Positions 10,122-20,902 of a stretch of 64,000 bases of DNA are shown piece by piece; the stretch's first letter is position 1, and the number at the start of each line of letters is the position of its first letter. The notes below the pieces were generated by a model. That model saw only the letters and a list, made by a program, of their open reading frames with translations, made no database searches and had not been told where the DNA came from. The position numbers were made by a program, and so were the translations under genes. The DNA is taken from positions 539,414,758-539,478,757 of the forward strand of contig CM048745.1 of the NCBI GenBank assembly GCA_026315105.1, given 5' to 3'. This DNA comes from Locusta migratoria. Lineage: Eukaryota; Arthropoda; Insecta; Orthoptera; Acrididae.

Positions 10122-10315
10122 AAATTTTTAGTTACATGAAATGGAGAATGGTTCTTGAGCAACAGAGCTCACGTTCTAGTTGCATGCCTCCCACAGTGCT
10201 GGCCACACACGCGACCAATAGCGGCTCGTTTTAGTTACATGTAGTGTTGGGCTTTTTATTCCTCACGCATGTAATTTACATTTGTAACTTGAATGTGAGC
10301 TCTGTTTCTCGAACC

Positions 10316-10527
10316 AAAAATCAAAAATGTTCAAATATTCGTAAATCTATCGGACCAAACTGCGTGGTCATCAGTCCGTAGCTTAAAAAATACTTAAACC
10401 TAGGTAAACTAACCTAAGGATAAACACACACACCCATGCCCCAGGGAGGACTGGAACCTCCACGGCGAGCAACCACGCTCCCCGCAGCGAGACGCATTAG
10501 ACCCCTCGGCTACTCCACCGCGGCTTG
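10316..10527 (-). mobile_element. SINE, GTGGAG-head subfamily
   Basis: Head ends in CCGCGGTGGAGTAGCCG on the minus strand and the linker is CATGGGTGTGTGTG, as in the copies at 11.8 and 55.3 kb. Duplication CTCGAACC (10308-10315 and 10528-10535). It splits the right arm of the inverted-repeat element. Confidence 0.9.
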
Positions 10528-10990
10528 CTCGAACCCCACTCTCCATTTCATGTAATTAAATTTCTTTACTTATGATGAAGACTTCCATAGTTGAAGCCGA
10601 TACCATGGTTTCAGTAATCAACCTCTAACTTTGCAACCGATGAACAATTTTTGAGTGTTAATCTTCCACGAACGGTTGCTATCTCAACAGCCATGTTTAA
10701 AATTATAAAAGAAAGGCATTATTCATTGCGGCTAGATTTACTTCCAAAATTTCTGTGATCAACTTTCTCATCCTAATGCGAACATATTTTGTTTGCATCC
10801 ACCTACATGGGGAGACATGATCATCTTAATAAAATGAGAGAAATCAGATCCAAATCATAAAGATTCAGACGTTCCTTTTTCTCGCGCGCTATTACATCCT
10901 GGAACGCTAGGGAAATATCATAAAAGCAGTTCGACCAACCGTCTGCCATGCATTTCAATTTGAGTATTTATGTAGATCTAGATGCAGATC

Positions 10991-11329
10991 ATCTCACGTC
11001 CGCAAAGAACCAATCTTCCATAAAAACGGGGGGTGGGGGAAGGCAGAACACTTGATCGCAAAAGGTGAGGATGTCAGCTTCAGCCCCGGCCCAGTACACA
11101 GTTTTAATTTACTGAGAAGTTTCATTACTTTACCAATTTATAAAATATGCAACATCCTCTGCAAGCACTGCATTAGACAGCATATATACTTCTGTTTTCA
11201 TTTTAGTCACTAGACTTTCTTCTCAGGAGGACGATAAACTGTATTTTTCTTTTTATGTCTGTTATGATGTAAAAGTACTTTTAACAGTGTACCAATCACT
11301 GACGAAAACAGCAATAGTATATTAATGTT
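10991..11329. other. Unannotated spacer
   Basis: A short G-run near 11028 is the only oddity. Confidence 0.3.
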
Positions 11330-11372
11330 CCGAAGACGGCTCGAATGAATCCGAAACTAGTCATTGAATACA
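11330..11372 (+). repeat. Degenerate hammerhead-like motif
   Basis: CCGAAGA, one extra C, GGCUC-GAAU-GAAUCC, GAAA (11353-11356), the palindrome ACUAGU and then C. This is the box order seen in the two inverted-repeat elements, but the first box has one change and stem I is not convincing. No inverted partner is found nearby. Confidence 0.3.
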
Positions 11373-11803
11373 AATAAATTATATTTCTGTCATATTTTTC
11401 TTGAGGTTTTAAGGGGGGATGTGTTCAAAGGTGACAAATTCATTTTTATTTTTGGTGAATTTATTAGTGAAATGTATTGACAACTATTTCAGAAATTTTG
11501 TTCGAAATAGCATGAGAAGCGACAGGAAAAAACATACGTTTCTTGATGTTTTCCGTCTTCGCACTCTGTGGCAACTTTTTTTGTTGCCTTAGTTGGAGCT
11601 TCATTAGCAAGAAAATCTTAGACCCAAACGGCGAGATGGCTGTGATGTATAACAGTGGTCTTTTTTGTGATTACTGAACAGCTTATTATCGGTAGCTGTG
11701 CCCTCTGGAACTATTTAATTGATTTGTATTCTAAAAACATAATAGTTTAAAAAGAATGAAACTCGTGACTGTCATATGAACTAAGGTGTACTGGTGTGCG
11801 AAG
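11373..11803. other. Unannotated stretch
   Basis: Nothing recognised. Confidence 0.3.
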
Positions 11804-11813
11804 GGAAGGAAGA

Positions 11814-11997
11814 GCCGCGGTGGAGTTGCCAAGCGGTCTAATGCACCTCGCTGCTCGCCGTGGAGGTTCGAGTCCTCCCTGGGGCATGGGTGTGTGTGTT
11901 TGTCCGTAGGTTAGTTTACCTAGGTTTAAGTAGTTTGTAAGCTACGGACTGATGACCACGCAGTTTGATCCGATAGATTTACAGACATTTGAATTTT
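11814..11997 (+). mobile_element. SINE, GTGGAG-head subfamily
   Basis: Box B is GGTTCGAGTCC, the linker GGGTGTGTGTGTTTGTCC, and the tail hairpin region reads CGGACTGATGACC. Exact duplication GGAAGGAAGA (11804-11813 and 11998-12007). Confidence 0.92.
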
Positions 11998-12007
11998 GGA
12001 AGGAAGA

Positions 12008-12538
12008 AATTTTCTGTGCAGGATACTGAATATACCACCCCTATGTCATAGGTTCACGGAGATAAATAATGAATTACTTACGGTAGGCCCAGGGGGATCA
12101 AAATTCTTTCACCCACAAGAAATTCATTCCTGGATTTATCACAAATACTATCAAGCCCACGCTTAGGTTCCTGGCAACTCCTGAGCTACTAAGGAAGTGT
12201 GTTCATGACAAAACACACATTTCGGTAGCGTCTCTGAATGCGATGGCATACACAACATTATCATCTACAGTGTCCAAACTTGATGTATATGATCCTATGA
12301 TTATTCGGTATGATGGAAACATAGAGACAATGAAATTATTACTGGGTTTGACCTTCATAGATGGTGCATTCCTTCTACCCATTTTATGGAAATGGAGTCA
12401 TCGTGTGGCAAGAGGTGAAATAACTATACAGGACCTTGTAAAAAAACAAGACAAAAGAGAAGTAGTTACACGTCAAGTCTTGAGAAGCTCCTGAAAACAG
12501 TTCTGGAAGTTTCTGAGAAAGTATAATAAAAGAAATAT
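12008..12538. other. Unannotated stretch with an 83-codon frame
   Basis: The frame at 12243-12494 (plus) starts MAYTTLSSTVSKLD and has a hydrophobic middle, but I recognise no family and see no splice context. It may be chance or a decayed repeat frame. Confidence 0.25.
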
Positions 12539-12701
12539 TGAAATTTCCTAGCAATTTAAAATTGTGTACCGGAATCGGTATTCGAAGCTGGGACCTTTGT
12601 CTTTCGCGGGCAAGCGCTCTACCGACTGAGCTACCCCGACACGACTCACGATGCCGCCTCACAACTTTACTTCCTCCAGCACCTCGCCTTCTACTTTCCA
12701 A
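12539..12701 (-). mobile_element. Second SINE family (TAGCTCAGTCGG head)
   Basis: On the minus strand a leader (GAGGCGGCATCGTGAGTCGTG) precedes box A GGTAGCTCAGTCGGTAGAGCG and a decayed box B GCTTCGAATACC, and it ends with ACAATTTTAAATTGCTAGGAA. The same order occurs at 30.75-30.92 kb. It is unrelated to the main family beyond a tRNA origin. Confidence 0.8.
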
Positions 12702-13340
12702 TATTTCTGAAAAACAAAAAAAATGTTACCTACGCCACATAGGTAATGCAACTGATACATATTTTAATCTTTATTTCATGTATAATGTTCTGAGTTTGTG
12801 AGGATACAGGGTTTTAGGTTAGTAATCTCTTTTGGTCGAACGATAGTTATCACTGATGTGCAGCGAGAGCTGCTGGCAACAATGCTTAGGTTGGAATGTT
12901 CTTTGTTTGTTGGCCGGTGTGCGGCAGTCTCCCGCCGACCGCAGAGCGAGGCGGTAGCATGTCGGCAGTGAGTTCGTAACCTGCGTTTAGTGGTGGCTAA
13001 AGTTTTTGCCATTTCGTCGATCGCATACGGGTTGCAGTTGCATATTGAAATGTTTCAGTGTGGACTTGTAGACATTCATCGTAGTGGCACGCAGTTATTA
13101 AATCAGTGTGTTTAAAGGGAAGAGTTTTAACATTTGTCGTTCCATAATAAAGGAAGTTAACAAAGTTTACTGTTATGGATCAACCTCGTAATTGTCCGCA
13201 TCCCATACTGTCAAATCATTGGAACAATTATTAAATGATTAAGTATAAAATAGAATGTAATGGCAACTTCGCCCATCGAGGATTAGGTGGACGCAACAGT
13301 GACGTTACAAGTTGACTTACAACTTTGTATGTTCAGTATC
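12702..13340. other. Unannotated stretch
   Basis: No recognised feature. Confidence 0.3.
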
Positions 13341-13415
13341 TTACAAATCTGAAGATGGTCATGTAAACAAGTAGAAACCGGTTACCATTGGTATAAATGA
13401 TTTTGCTATTTGTAA
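13341..13415 (+). repeat. Degenerate hammerhead-like motif
   Basis: TTACAAAT, CUGAAGA (13349-13355), one extra U, GGUCAU..., GAAA (13374-13377), then the palindrome ACCGGU. An exact partner of the first eight bases, ATTTGTAA, lies at 13408-13415, but the base that should be U before the cleavage position is C there, and stem II no longer pairs. Confidence 0.3.
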
Positions 13416-13929
13416 TTCTTTCATTTGTAAATACTTTCCAATAGATCACTGTTTCCCACAAAATATGTTTTCAAAAAAAATAAGGAAAATGTTGTAAAAT
13501 ATCGTAAAAGTTATTAAAAATTACCTCTGAATAACTTTTTGTATGAATGTAAACATATCACGGCTAAATTTAGGCAATGATTGGTTTAATATGATACGAG
13601 GAAAAAAGAACATAAATAATTGTAGATGTATTAAAATTTGTAATTTTGCAAGAATTTCAAAATTAGAGGAAAAATTTTGAAAACCTAATTTACAGTAGCT
13701 TACACTATTGATAATCACCATACAAAATTCTACTTGTTAATCCTCAATATCTTAGGGACGCAATTTGATAATACGAGCGTATAGCTTGCGCACACCCCCC
13801 CCCCCCTCCCCCAGCCTTTACACTAAAATACGATAAGGTCTCCTCAGTTGACAATATCAATGTCAACAACCTCAGATTCTTTAGTATTCGTCGAACCACT
13901 GTCTTCGTATCCCTTTTGCCGGTGTTGTA
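13416..13929. other. Unannotated stretch with a C-tract
   Basis: AT-rich with a run of 12 C near 13795-13806 followed by TCCCCC. No coding motif. Confidence 0.3.
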
Positions 13930-14300
13930 ACACACGGTACATAGAGGCCACGTCCCATCGGCGTGAATGACGTCACGCGACAGCGTAGACGGTTACGGCC
14001 GGTGTAAGGGAGCGGGTTATTCGACCCCTCGTAGATCCCCACCCTCCCCCCTCGCCAGGCGGGCCTGGCCTGGCCTAATTAAGCCAGCTGGCTAATTACG
14101 CTTTTGTCGGCGGCACGTCGCGACAGGCAGCGCCACGCCTGCTGCTGGTACCAGGGGACAAGGAGGGGGACATTCACAACGGCTGAAGATCTGCACAGGA
14201 CAGGCGGCTGCAATGTGAGGTGTTCGCCGAAAAGTTAAGGCTAAGTGCCGTCGACACCGTGCAGGCGATTAATTATTTTGTAAGAAAGGAGGAGGGAGGG
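13930..14300. other. GC-rich patch
   Basis: CpG-containing and C-rich (GACGTCACGCGAC, GGCGGCACGTCGCGAC) in an AT-rich background, with a TGACGTCA-like half site (ATGACGTCAC). It could be a CpG-type promoter region. No following exon is recognisable; the next feature is a LINE remnant. Confidence 0.3.
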
Positions 14301-14467
14301 GGAAGAGCTCCTACCAGAGATCCGGCAGTACTCCACTGTAAGAGAAGCAAGAAATCGACTCTTGAAACGTGATTTATGCACTCATTTTATCTTCAGAATT
14401 GTCGACTTATACGAGGAATCGTAAATCGGGGAAGATAAGTTGCGATTAAAAAGAAATATATGAACAC

Positions 14468-15665
14468 GGAAAGCAAGACTCACCTTACGACATATCTTAG
14501 AAGATAATTAAGGAAAGGTATTTCTAGCTTTTGTAGATTTGGAGAAAGTTTTGACAATGTTCATTGGAACTCTCTTTCAAATTCTGAAGTCAGCAGGGGT
14601 AAAATATAGCGAACGGAAGATTATTTACAACTTGTTCAAAATCCAGATAGCTGTTACTGGGCATGAAAGGGACGCAGTGGTTAGGCGAGGCGTAAGACAG
14701 GGTTGTAGCTTTTCTCCAATGTTATTCAAATTAAACATTGAGCAAGCTGTGAAGGAAAGCAAAGACAAATTTGAAGAAGGAATTAAAGTTCGGAGGGACA
14801 GTTTTTCTGATGACAATGTAATGCTGACAGAGACAGCAAAGGACCTGGAAGAGCAGTTGAACGGAATGGACAGTGTGTTGAAAGGTTCATATAAGATAAA
14901 CATTAACAAGAGCAAAACAAGGGTAAAAGAATGCAGTCTACGAAAATCAGGCGATGCTAAAGGAATTAGATTAGGTAATGAAACAATAAAGAAATGTTCA
15001 AATGTTTGTATAGCTTATGGGACTTAACTACAGGGTCATCAGTCCCTAAACTTACAAACTACTTATGAACTAGCTAATCCTAAGGACGGCACAAATATCC
15101 ATGCCCGAGGGGGGATTAGAACCCCCGACCGTAGTGGGCGTGCAGACCGTGACTGGAGCGCCTCAGTCCCCTCGGCCATCGCGAAACAATAAAGGTGGTA
15201 GATGTGTTTTGTTACATGGGCAGTGAAATAACATATGATGGTCGCAAACAGAGGATAAAAAATTCAGAATAGCAATGGGATGAAAAGCGTTTTTCAGAAA
15301 GAGAAATTTGCTAACATTGAATATTAATTTAAGAGTAAGGATTCTTTTCCGAAGGCATTTGTGTGGAGTGTTCCCTTGTATGGGAGTGAAGCTTGGACAA
15401 TAAATATTTTAGACAGAAAAAGTTTAGAGGCATTTGAAATTTGATCTTACAGAAAAAATGCTGAAGATTAGGTGGGTAGTTCGCGTAACTAATGAAGAGC
15501 TATTGAAGAGAATTGAGAATAAAAGAATTGTTTCACATACCTTGACTAAAAGAAGATATCGATTGGTGTGATTCTTAGACATAAGGGATCGTAAATTTAG
15601 CATTGGAGGGATGGATGTGGGCTGTCGTTCATATGGAGTAATGAAGAGGTTGCTCAGCTTTACGG
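14468..15665 (+). pseudogene. RTE-type LINE reverse transcriptase remnant, split by a SINE
   Basis: The translated blocks follow the RTE copy at 52.7-53.7 kb almost line by line: GVRQGCSFSPMLFKLNIEQAVKESK, ETAKDLEEQLNGMDSVLK, CSLRKSGDAKGIRLGNE, and after the SINE the region encoding LYGSE.W. It retains the motif A segment (FVDLEKVL) that the 52-kb copy lacks, but the catalytic FADD is changed to FSDD after a small deletion. The longest frame is 14539-15027. Both ends are truncated. Confidence 0.8.
14992..15182 (-). mobile_element. SINE, main family, inside the RTE remnant
   Basis: Nearly full-length; the first bases of the head are trimmed (ends GGCCATC instead of GGCCGGC). Exact 12-bp duplication GAAACAATAAAG (14980-14991 and 15183-15194) taken from the LINE. 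Confidence 0.93.
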
Positions 15666-15711
15666 AATGTATGAAATTAACTGCGATTGGGTAAAGTTGC
15701 AAATGTGTACA

Positions 15712-15780
15712 CAGCCGGGATCGAAACCGGATCCCCCGCTTTCTAGGCAGTTGTGCTGACCTCTACACCATTGAGGACAC
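15712..15780 (-). repeat. tRNA-like sequence, probable SINE head
   Basis: On the minus strand: TGGTGTAGAGGTCAGC (box A-like), stem CTGCC/GGGGG-type anticodon arm with loop TAGAAAG, and GGTTTCGATCCCGG as box B. It resembles the tRNA-Thr-like bodies at 47.5 and 48.2 kb. Confidence 0.4.
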
Positions 15781-15789
15781 TGCGATCAC

Positions 15790-15974
15790 CACACCTGCAC
15801 GGAATTTCTCAGGTACGCCTTACGTCAGATACAAATTTGCAACTGTACCTCGCCAACTAGAACTCAAATCGTAGTTATTGTAAACTAATTCCCGTAAGAG
15901 TAGGGGCCTCTGAGTGCCTCTGCACTGAAGAAAGGATCATTACTTCCATCGGCATTTTCGTAATTTTTTATATA

Positions 15975-16010
<36 letters not shown>

Positions 16011-16833
16011 CGTCTGTTCTTTCGGACATGTCCCCCATTTTTTAAAGATTCATTACAATAATTTCAATTAATGTGTTTAAAGGTCAATTGCTTTGAATAA
16101 TACATTTCAAGTGTCACCCTTTATTTTCCGTAAGAACATGATTTTGTTGAAAAATGGTAACCCAACAAGGATTTTCTAATAGTGAAGTGAGTGTTGGAAA
16201 TATCACAAATACAAATTTGAATGAAGACTTAACCCTCGAACACGAGTGATGGGGTATTGAGTACCCCATAGGACATGTAGAATTTGTAGTGCTTGAAAAT
16301 TTATATTTGGGAACATAGAGAACAAGGATATTTAGCCAATAATGAAAGGATTTTTACGAAAAATGTTTTTACTGAAGTTTTGTAATGCTAAATTGTGAAA
16401 TAAATCAAGTAATTCCCTCATTGGAGTCTTTCATTCTCTATTGCTTCCTCTTTGCCGTTTCTTTCACCTGTTCCTATAGTTTTCACATGAAACCTGTAAA
16501 TTTGGAGTGCTCAATAAATTCTAATTACATTATTATTATTTTTTTCCATTTTCATGAATTTTCAAACACAACTGGTCGAATTTCGACCACAGGCAATACT
16601 AGTATACTTAGAGACAGTACAGTGGCTTAACATCGTCACAACAAAGAAAGGAGACCTCTAATGCTTCACACAGTGCATAACCACCAACTGCGTCCCACGA
16701 GAGGTTAAGTCTTCACTCAAAAATAAATACTCTCTAATTTTATTACGGATCACGTTCACCGAACTCGGTAACAGATAAATTTCCTCATAAGGATTTGAAA
16801 TATCCGACTCAAGGGAAAGTATCACTATGATTT
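15790..16833. other. Unannotated stretch with a TG microsatellite
   Basis: A (TG)17 run lies at 15976-16009. The rest is AT-rich. An 81-codon frame at 16385-16630 has no recognisable motif. Confidence 0.35.
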
Positions 16834-16844
16834 GATGTTCCTTA

Positions 16845-17036
16845 ATGTTCAAATATTTGTAATAATATGGGACTCAACGACTTAGGTTGAGTCCCTAGAC
16901 TTACAAACTACTTAAACTAACTTAATCTAACGACCTCAAATACACCTATGCCAGCGGGAGGACTCGAACCTCCGACGGGAACGGTGAAGTGCACAGCAGC
17001 AAGGGACCTTGGTGCGCTCGGCTATTTCGCAGCGGC
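16845..17036 (-). mobile_element. SINE, diverged subfamily
   Basis: Box B GGTTCGAGTCC and linker CATAGGTGTATTTGAGGTCG; the tail is diverged. Duplication GATGTTCCTTA versus GATGTTTCTTA (16834-16844 and 17037-17047), one mismatch, consistent with an older insertion. Confidence 0.82.
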
Positions 17037-17047
17037 GATGTTTCTTA

Positions 17048-18727
17048 GAACGTTATTTTCTTTGATATTTTTTCCACACTTTATGGTCACTGTTCACAAG
17101 ATCAGCTACATAATTTCTATTCTTCTTATCGACTGGGTGTCACTTGATCACCCCAACCATAAACTGTCATATAAAATACAATAGTTTAAGTACTGCACTG
17201 CATTTCATCCGGTCATTAAGTACACGTATAATGGGCCTTAATTTATTACTCACCTTTGACCCGCAGACCATTTGTCGGGTAAGTATTACGTCTCTTACAA
17301 AACGAGGCACGCATTTAAACTGTGGGGGTGAGCTTCAAACCAGAAACGTAAATCGAAATGCGATAGCTGCACAGTACAGACAAAGTAACGCTAAAGCGCA
17401 GAGTGAAACACTAACAACTAACGAGCACTAAGTGTTTCTGAAGTTTCCCAGCAATGGAACCACGTAAGGGATGATTTCGAAAGGTAATCCATGGCAAATC
17501 ATCTTTTTTTATAGATTTGTTGTTCTTACCTTCAAGTTTATAAGTAATATGAGAATCTAAATATGGTACATGAATGTGTGATTGCGAACACTCTTTTTAT
17601 AAACTAATAACAACCACTAGCGATGACCGTTGAATGTATAATGTATAATGAGCACGGCTGCACACTGCACACAATGACAGTTCTTAAAAACATAAAAGGA
17701 ATTGCGATATGAAGTTCAAACGTGCATACCGTTTGAAAACGTAGACTCTGTCTTGATGAAATACTGTTTTCGGTCAATAAACAATTACGCATGTGCAAAT
17801 TGATAAGCATTTAAACGAAAGAAACATATTTGAGTCACGTAATTAAACAGTCCGCACGACTAGCAGAACTGTAAAGAGTCGTGCACTTAACGTTAGCATA
17901 GAGAATCATGGCGTTCAAACACGATCTCCGCAAACTGCATTTGCCAGCTGCAGACAATATTATCTTTTTCATAGAGGTATTCCCGGTATTTGAATAAAAT
18001 GAAAATAAATCTTTACGCTGTCACATGAGACGACCACCAGAACTCGACGCAAAAAAATTTCAATCACAATACAGGCATTGCACGAATACTTCAATAACCA
18101 ATATTAAACACAGACTTATTAGTTTTTCGATTTGGTTTCTCGTCGCACGTGTTGGAACATTCTTGTACGGGTTCTGTCCTAGCGAAATACTAGAAACACT
18201 CGCTGTGTCGCTTTGATGTACTCGCTGAACTAACATTGCAAAACCTCTGGCATTTCACGTTTCTCGGTAGAGTTATACAACAGTACAAAGGAAGCGCTTA
18301 TTTCGGAAGGGCCCTATGTCCGTTTGAAATAGTTTCGAGAAAAGTGGAAAATACTGTTTCAATAGTTTACAGGTCATTTCCTTAACTGTTTGCAGTGACC
18401 ACATGAGAGAAACCATTATTAACAATTATTCTGACTTATTATACACTGTATTGTATCGATTTATTGACCAGAGCTGAATATTTCTCTTGGACATAATGCA
18501 TTTCTGAAGTAAGTGAGAAACAAAAATCTTAAAGGCATTACAACCACAATCACTGTTTAATGAACACGTTAGTAAATGTTAGAGACAATTTATAAGAATC
18601 CACAAAATCTATCCATGAAAACAATCTGTTTATCAATACCGTAAATCATAGAGCACACATCCTTGCATTAGGTCTTATTCCTCCCAGTAGTCTATGTTGC
18701 TTTGGTTTTTCTGCCTGTAAAGATCTT
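17048..18727. other. Unannotated stretch
   Basis: 1.7 kb without recognised coding motifs, tRNA boxes or terminal repeats. Confidence 0.3.
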
Positions 18728-18730
18728 AAA

Positions 18731-18758
18731 AATGTTCAAATGTTTGTATAGCTTATGG
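18731..18758 (-). repeat. Isolated SINE 3' end
   Basis: Only the last 28 bases of the main SINE (AATGTTCAAATGTTTGTATAG...) are present, a strongly 5'-truncated copy or deletion remnant. Confidence 0.55.
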
Positions 18759-18944
18759 TCTAAGACAGCTAATAGTAACCTACCTTGGCAATTGATAGGC
18801 TCCAATCTCTTAAGTTTACTAATATTGATTTGATTCTGTCCATCCTGCTCAGAATGACATTCACCTTTCCTCCTCATTTTCTTATGGATAGGTTTAACTT
18901 CACAAACACTTTCACTCGATATACTATGGGGACACAATATCAAA

Positions 18945-19346
18945 ATAATCAAATGTTTGTAATTCTATCGCAAAAACTAAATCAAATGTTTGTAGAGTCT
19001 ATGGGACTTAACTACGGGGTCATCAGTCCCTAAACTTACAAACTACTTATGAACTACTTACAACTAAGGACGGCACAAATATCCATGCCCGAGGGGGGAT
19101 TCGAACCCCCGACCGCAGTGGCCGTGCGGATCGTGACTGGAGCGCCTCAATCCCCTCGGCCACCGCGGCCGGCTCGCAAAAACTGCGTGGCCATCAGTCC
19201 GTAGCGTACAAACTACTTAAACCTAGGTAAACTAACCTAAGGACATCACACACACCCATGCCCCAGGGAGGACTCGAACCTCCACGGCGAGCAACCGCGC
19301 GCTCCGCAGCGAGGTGCTTTAGACCGCTCGGCTACTCCACCGCGGC
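18945..19346 (-). mobile_element. SINE, GTGGAG-head subfamily, split by another SINE
   Basis: The 3' end lies at 18945-18978 and the remainder at 19185-19346, ending CCGCGGTGGAGTAGCCG on the minus strand. A short duplication, ACAATAT, may flank it (18934-18940 and 19349-19355). Confidence 0.85.
18979..19173 (-). mobile_element. SINE, main family, nested in a SINE
   Basis: Full-length, same orientation as its host. Exact duplication TCGCAAAAACT (18968-18978 and 19174-19184). Confidence 0.92.
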
Positions 19347-19355
19347 ATACAATAT

Positions 19356-20088
19356 TATATACGGCGGCTTTCTCTACAACAATTGCTTTGAAACAAACAA
19401 TAGGTGCATTATTTTCATCATTCCCCCGCCTTTTCTGACAGTCCAAGTATATGAATAAAGTACGCTACATGGAGATGTTCAGACATGTTAAGAAGAAAAG
19501 TGCCCTATATACTGGACATGGTGCACTTTTGAAATCAACGAGAATTTCTCCGCTGTATATTTCGGATATTTGATGAAACGTTTACGTCAGTTCCACACTC
19601 AACAATGAGTCGACTCCTAAACAATACAGAAATGTGGATAAGGCGAAATGTCAGTAAAGTGGACTTAGGGGTCTTTCTGAAATAAGCGATTCAAATGAAG
19701 AACCTGACTTGTTCAAACTTATTCCTTTAAAATTTTAGGCAGGTGTGGGAGTCTGTAAACTAGGAAATAAAAGCGGCATGTTTGACTTAGCGGTACGCCG
19801 CACAGTAGGACGGAATCCCCAAAACGTGGCCAAAACCACAAGAAGATGTTTAATTCGCACAACACTCATCACACTGAGATTTTTGAGGTCGCTGATTGGT
19901 AAAAATTGTCTAAACAAAATGGCGGAGCTAATATAGCAACGTCACCCATGTAAATCCATAACAACTTATTAATAATAGCGTATAAATAGTATTTACACAT
20001 TAATAATGAATACACTGCCAACGCGATTTTTAACAACAAAATAACGGAATATTTGTCGAAAATATATCGGAAAAAAATTGTTCGATAC
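19356..20088. other. Unannotated stretch
   Basis: Two overlapping frames of about 60 codons near 19740-19930 on opposite strands have no family motif. Confidence 0.3.
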
Positions 20089-20101
20089 CACACACATTGT
20101 A

Positions 20102-20304
20102 GTCGGCCGCGGTGGCCGAGGGGACTGAGGCTCTCCAGTCACGGTCTGCACGGCCACTACGGTCGGGGGCTCGAATTCCCCCTCGGGCATGGATATTTTG
20201 TGCCGTGTTTAGTATTAAGTAGTTAATAAGTAGTTTGTAAATTTAGGGACTGATGACCCCGTAGTTAAGTCCCATAATCTATACAAACATTTGAACATTT
20301 GAAA
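20102..20304 (+). mobile_element. SINE, main family
   Basis: Full-length copy with box A GGTGGCCGAGGGG and one change in box B (GGCTCGAATTCC). Exact 13-bp duplication CACACACATTGTA (20089-20101 and 20305-20317). Confidence 0.94.
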
Positions 20305-20317
20305 CACACACATTGTA

Positions 20318-20902
20318 ATTCAATAATATAATGAAACAATGTCCAAAGTCGGTGACAGAACACAAATAATAAATGTAAGAGTATAATGTACAATAGAAGT
20401 AGTAAGTGTAGCTAATAAAGACAGTCATTCTTAACTTTGAAAACTTAATATGATTGAAGATCTTCTTCTGATGCTTACAAAACGGTATGATTTGCTTTAT
20501 ATCTAGCAATCAGAGTCAGTATCGTTCTCGAAGTTGTCAGAGTCGGAAATCCATATCGTAATTTCCCATGGGTGATCGTCCTGTAATTGGAACCGCAGGA
20601 GACAGTAACAGCTTTATTGCCTGCTGTGACAAACTTTTCACATGTGTTTGTGGGAGTTTTCTAATACTGGATATGTATGGATCCGAAATTACGGTTGCAG
20701 TGCCAGCGCCACTAAAATATGGAGTGGGGCGATTTTAGAAAATGAAAGTCGGGATTGAAACTATATTCATAATAAGGCACATTTGTTAGAAGTAGTCCTG
20801 GAACAAGTTTTCATAAACAGAACAATTGCGCACAGAATACGGCCACTGGGCGAGAAATATACTACATTCTGTGGAACAACTCGCTAATACATTGATCTTC
20901 TA
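20318..20902. other. Unannotated stretch
   Basis: Nothing recognised. Confidence 0.3.

Larger units (their letters stand above)
10024..10705. mobile_element. Penelope-like inverted-repeat element, copy 2
   Basis: Arms of about 145 bp (10021-10165 and roughly 10536-10665, continuing beyond a SINE at 10280-10315) are imperfect inverted copies. A 40-bp tail (10666-10705) follows the right arm. The element splits one LINE reading frame and is flanked by TAAAAGAAAG (10014-10023 and 10706-10715); joining the LINE on either side restores the alignment to the 42-kb copy, so the duplication is real. The tail resembles that of copy 1 (ACGAAC near its start, CAG in its middle). A non-autonomous Penelope-like element is inferred; no protein is encoded. 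Confidence 0.6.
9705..10990 (+). pseudogene. CR1/Jockey-type LINE 3' part, interrupted twice
   Basis: Remnants of the C-terminal part of a LINE ORF2 can be followed across two insertions. EIAHTTLLSRILEYCCP aligns with EETAYITLVRPFMEYCSP of the copy at 42.2 kb. HQLGLTDDID follows the SINE, then TVTKMIHELNCKSLKER, then after the inverted-repeat element RHYSLRLDLLPKF and HILFASTYMGRHD. The untranslated 3' end (TTTCTCGCGCGCTATT...) ends near GTAGATCTAGATGCAGA, a decayed form of the ATGTAG tail of this family. Stops and frame changes make it inactive. Confidence 0.75.

Noticed and set aside
12243..12494. 83-codon frame starting MAYTTLSSTV
   Set aside because: Looks protein-like but matches no family I know and has no supporting gene structure; left as unannotated.
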